Positions 5,846 through 7,373 of a stretch of 7,373 nt of DNA are shown piece after piece. The stretch spans positions 1 through 7,373 of the forward strand of contig JAUWSZ010000098.1 of NCBI GenBank assembly GCA_030609865.1, read 5' to 3'. The translations under genes and the position numbers were made by a program. This DNA comes from a bacterium. Lineage in GTDB: Bacteria > Desulfobacterota > DSWW01. The notes under the pieces are model-generated. The model was given only the letters and a program-made list of their open reading frames with translations, had not been told where the DNA came from and did not search any database. Each line of letters begins with the position of its first letter. The first letter of the stretch is position 1.

Positions 5846-6912
5846 GGTGGTGCACCCGACTCGATTTGAGGCCATTCCGTGTAGACAAGCTCAGGGGACG
5901 AAGGCGGAACGCACAAACCGAACTCTTCTGCCAGTGGCAAATTGACGTGCAGATGCATTTCAGCAGGCGAGGAGACCCCGGTTGTAGACGTGCGAAGACC
6001 ATCGCTCTTAATGGTCGTGACAACCTGGGCTGCAACGTCCACGGGAAGGCAGGTTGCGCTCAACAGGGCACCCAACGGGAGCAATTGGGAATGAAAGGCC
6101 AGCACCTGTATTCTGTGCTTGACGCTGTATGACATGACTTCTCGTATGACACGATGGCTGAGAATACGGCTGTCCGGGATCAGCCACAGACCATCGATCT
6201 CCGGAGCGAGACGCTTGAAAACGTACAGGAACTCCTTGTCCGAATCGACCGTCTTGTGAACGAACTCGATGTCCAGATCCCTCGCCACCTGGTTGGTGGC
6301 GGCAACGAGATCCTGCAAGCCCCTGCCCGTAATCATGCCTACCCTGTCGGTAGGATGGGAGATCGTCTTCCAGGCGCTGAGTTGCGCCGACAGAGAGGGC
6401 GTCATCCTCACGCCGCGTATGTGCGGCCCGATCAGCCTGGGCTCTTGATACGACAGCACCTGGCAGAAGACGATGGACTTGCTCTCCAGGGACCTTGCGG
6501 CCAGCGCGGCCGGCAATCCGATCGCGACTACATGGCGATAGCCTGACCGCTGTATTTCATCCAGCTTGGTCGCCGTGTCCCCCGGGTTATCATTGAGAAG
6601 GTAAATTCTGGCGCGTTGCGGACCTATCATTTTGAGTAGTTCGTCAGCGACCTCACGGTAGGCCGGGATTTCGCTGCTCAGGAGGATGCTGGCCTCGACT
6701 CTGACTTCGCGTTTCGTTGTTTCGGGTTTCCTTGCAGGCCTCTCGATCTCTGTTGACTGGGGAAGCTCTACCGACGGTGGGGGCCTGCCGGGTTCCGTAG
6801 AGTCAGGGGGCAATGATGATTTACGAACGAGGGCACACCCGTTGATAGCAATGACGAAGAGAACACATACTGCGAGCCCCAGGCTGCCTCTAAGCACGGA
6901 TGGATGCTTCAT
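5842..6912 (-). CDS. ABC_sub_bind-like periplasmic binding lipoprotein
   Basis: This 356-residue exported protein has an N-terminal signal LRGSLGLAVCVLFVIAINGC with a lipobox-like I-N-G-C and a candidate lipidated C26. The residue after it is Ala, so outer-membrane sorting is plausible by the E. coli rule. A Pro-rich linker (~35-66) leads to a two-lobed domain resembling the ABC transporter substrate-binding family PF04392 (ABC_sub_bind). The evidence is HVVAIGLPAALAARSL (~127-142), DRVGMITGRGLQDL (~189-202), DGLWLIPDSRILSH (~240-253), HRIQVLAFHSQLLPLGALLS (~266-285) and a final strand-helix VDVAAQVVTTIKSDG. GGGAGAAAGG-like bases (AGGGAGAAAGG) precede ATG 6912. It is first in an operon with the GGDEF/EAL gene (ATGA overlap), and no permease or ATPase gene follows, so a sensory role is likelier than transport. 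The ligand is unknown; PF04392 relatives are linked to amino acids and similar small molecules. Confidence 0.85.
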   Translation of the reverse strand: MKHPSVLRGSLGLAVCVLFVIAINGCALVRKSSLPPDSTEPGRPPPSVELPQSTEIERPARKPETTKREVRVEASILLSSEIPAYREVADELLKMIGPQRARIYLLNDNPGDTATKLDEIQRSGYRHVVAIGLPAALAARSLESKSIVFCQVLSYQEPRLIGPHIRGVRMTPSLSAQLSAWKTISHPTDRVGMITGRGLQDLVAATNQVARDLDIEFVHKTVDSDKEFLYVFKRLAPEIDGLWLIPDSRILSHRVIREVMSYSVKHRIQVLAFHSQLLPLGALLSATCLPVDVAAQVVTTIKSDGLRTSTTGVSSPAEMHLHVNLPLAEEFGLCVPPSSPELVYTEWPQIESGAPP

Positions 6913-7175
6913 AAAGGCCTTTCTCCCTGCCCGGCGTGCCGTACGCCATTTCTGCAGAACAAAAAGAGGGCAAGATGATGTCCTGCGTCCGGATCGCGTG
7001 TGAGGCCGGTCATGGGCGCTAACTTATTAATATGTCGGCAAAAAACCGCATCGACTTGAGCGTGGGCTCGTTCCCGGATGGAAGATGGTAGACTACGGGA
7101 TGAATGGGTCGTCAGATGTCAGGCGCGAGGAGGGTGCCGCCGTTTGTGAGATCTTGATTGAGTGAGGGCTTCCGG
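6913..7175. other. Non-coding gap upstream of the lipoprotein/GGDEF-EAL operon
   Basis: This 263-base gap lies between two minus-strand genes and must hold the operon's promoter unless it is transcribed from further right. It contains an AT-rich stretch, AACTTATTAATATG (7020-7033), that stands out from the surroundings and is the best place for a -10 element on the minus strand. No well-spaced -35 partner, hairpin terminator or open frame with a ribosome binding site was found. Confidence 0.4.
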
Positions 7176-7373
7176 TCACCGGAGCAGGCGGTCCAGGACT
7201 TGGAGGGCGCCTCGAAACACCCTGACCATGTGTTCCTCCTCCGGGGGCTCGGAGGGGGCCGGCGCCTGGAAGGCCTCGTACCAGGGGTCCTGCTCGTCCA
7301 GGTGGACGATGCCGTCCAGGGAATAGGCGTGGATGTTCGTGAGGCCGGCCTTCTTGGCAGCGCCCACCTGGGC
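7176..7373 (-). CDS. C-terminal end of an unrecognised protein (runs off the right edge)
   Basis: The minus-strand frame is open from the right edge to TGA at 7176-7178, giving the last 65 residues of a longer protein. The piece begins AQVGAAKKAGLTNIHAYSLD, continues GIVHLDEQDPWYEAF, has an Ala/Pro/Glu linker (QAPAPSEPPEEE) and ends with an amphipathic helix HMVRVFRGALQVLDRLLR. The opening 'A-K-K-A-G-L-x-N-I-H-A-Y-S-L-D-G' looks like the last helix-strand of an alpha/beta fold, possibly a TIM-type barrel, but I do not recognise the family. Codon use is GC-rich and regular, with strong third-position GC, which supports a real coding region. The in-frame GTG at 7367 is probably internal. Confidence 0.65.
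   Translation of the reverse strand, partial: AQVGAAKKAGLTNIHAYSLDGIVHLDEQDPWYEAFQAPAPSEPPEEEHMVRVFRGALQVLDRLLR

Noticed and set aside
7018..7050. Promoter or terminator in the AT-rich stretch with an A6 run
   Set aside because: A -10-like TATTAA is present on the minus strand but no properly spaced -35 exists, and the CGG/CCG arms around the A-run are only 3 bp.

Overview
The window looks like a stretch of bacterial chromosome from a Gram-negative organism of fairly high GC content. A lipoprotein with a Gram-negative style signal, a two-membrane-segment GGDEF/EAL protein and a ComM/YifB ATPase resembling deltaproteobacterial ones suggest Desulfobacterota or a relative. That placement is inference from protein style, since there is no rRNA or other marker gene here.

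Layout. Positions 1-725 (+) carry a two-gene module: an AbiEii/MNT-type nucleotidyltransferase and a 64-residue partner that overlap by ATGA. Positions 726-1034 hold no convincing gene and may contain debris of a mobile element. Positions 1035-2612 (+) encode a ComM-type AAA+ ATPase, followed after 21 nt by a small conserved-looking protein with an excellent ribosome binding site (2634-2837). Positions 2863-3598 (+) hold a decayed toxin-antitoxin locus: the apparent C-terminal remnant of a HigB/RelE-type toxin, an intact HigA/NadS-like helix-turn-helix antitoxin, and a ParE-family toxin whose two halves lie in different frames. The three reading frames overlap end to start.

Positions 3632-6912 (-) form a two-gene operon transcribed towards the toxin-antitoxin locus: a periplasmic ABC_sub_bind-like lipoprotein, then, with an ATGA overlap, a membrane protein with a periplasmic sensor region, HAMP, GGDEF and EAL domains. 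No transporter permease or ATPase is present, so the binding protein probably reports a ligand to the c-di-GMP enzyme. This arrangement is analogous to the Vibrio NspS/MbaA pair, but with an unrelated binding-protein family. After 263 nt of non-coding DNA, the C-terminal end of an unrecognised protein enters from the right edge (7176-7373, -).

The most interesting items are the lipoprotein/GGDEF-EAL signalling pair, the nucleotidyltransferase pair, and the mixed, partly broken HigBA/ParE locus. I see no CRISPR array, tRNA, rRNA or complete insertion sequence.
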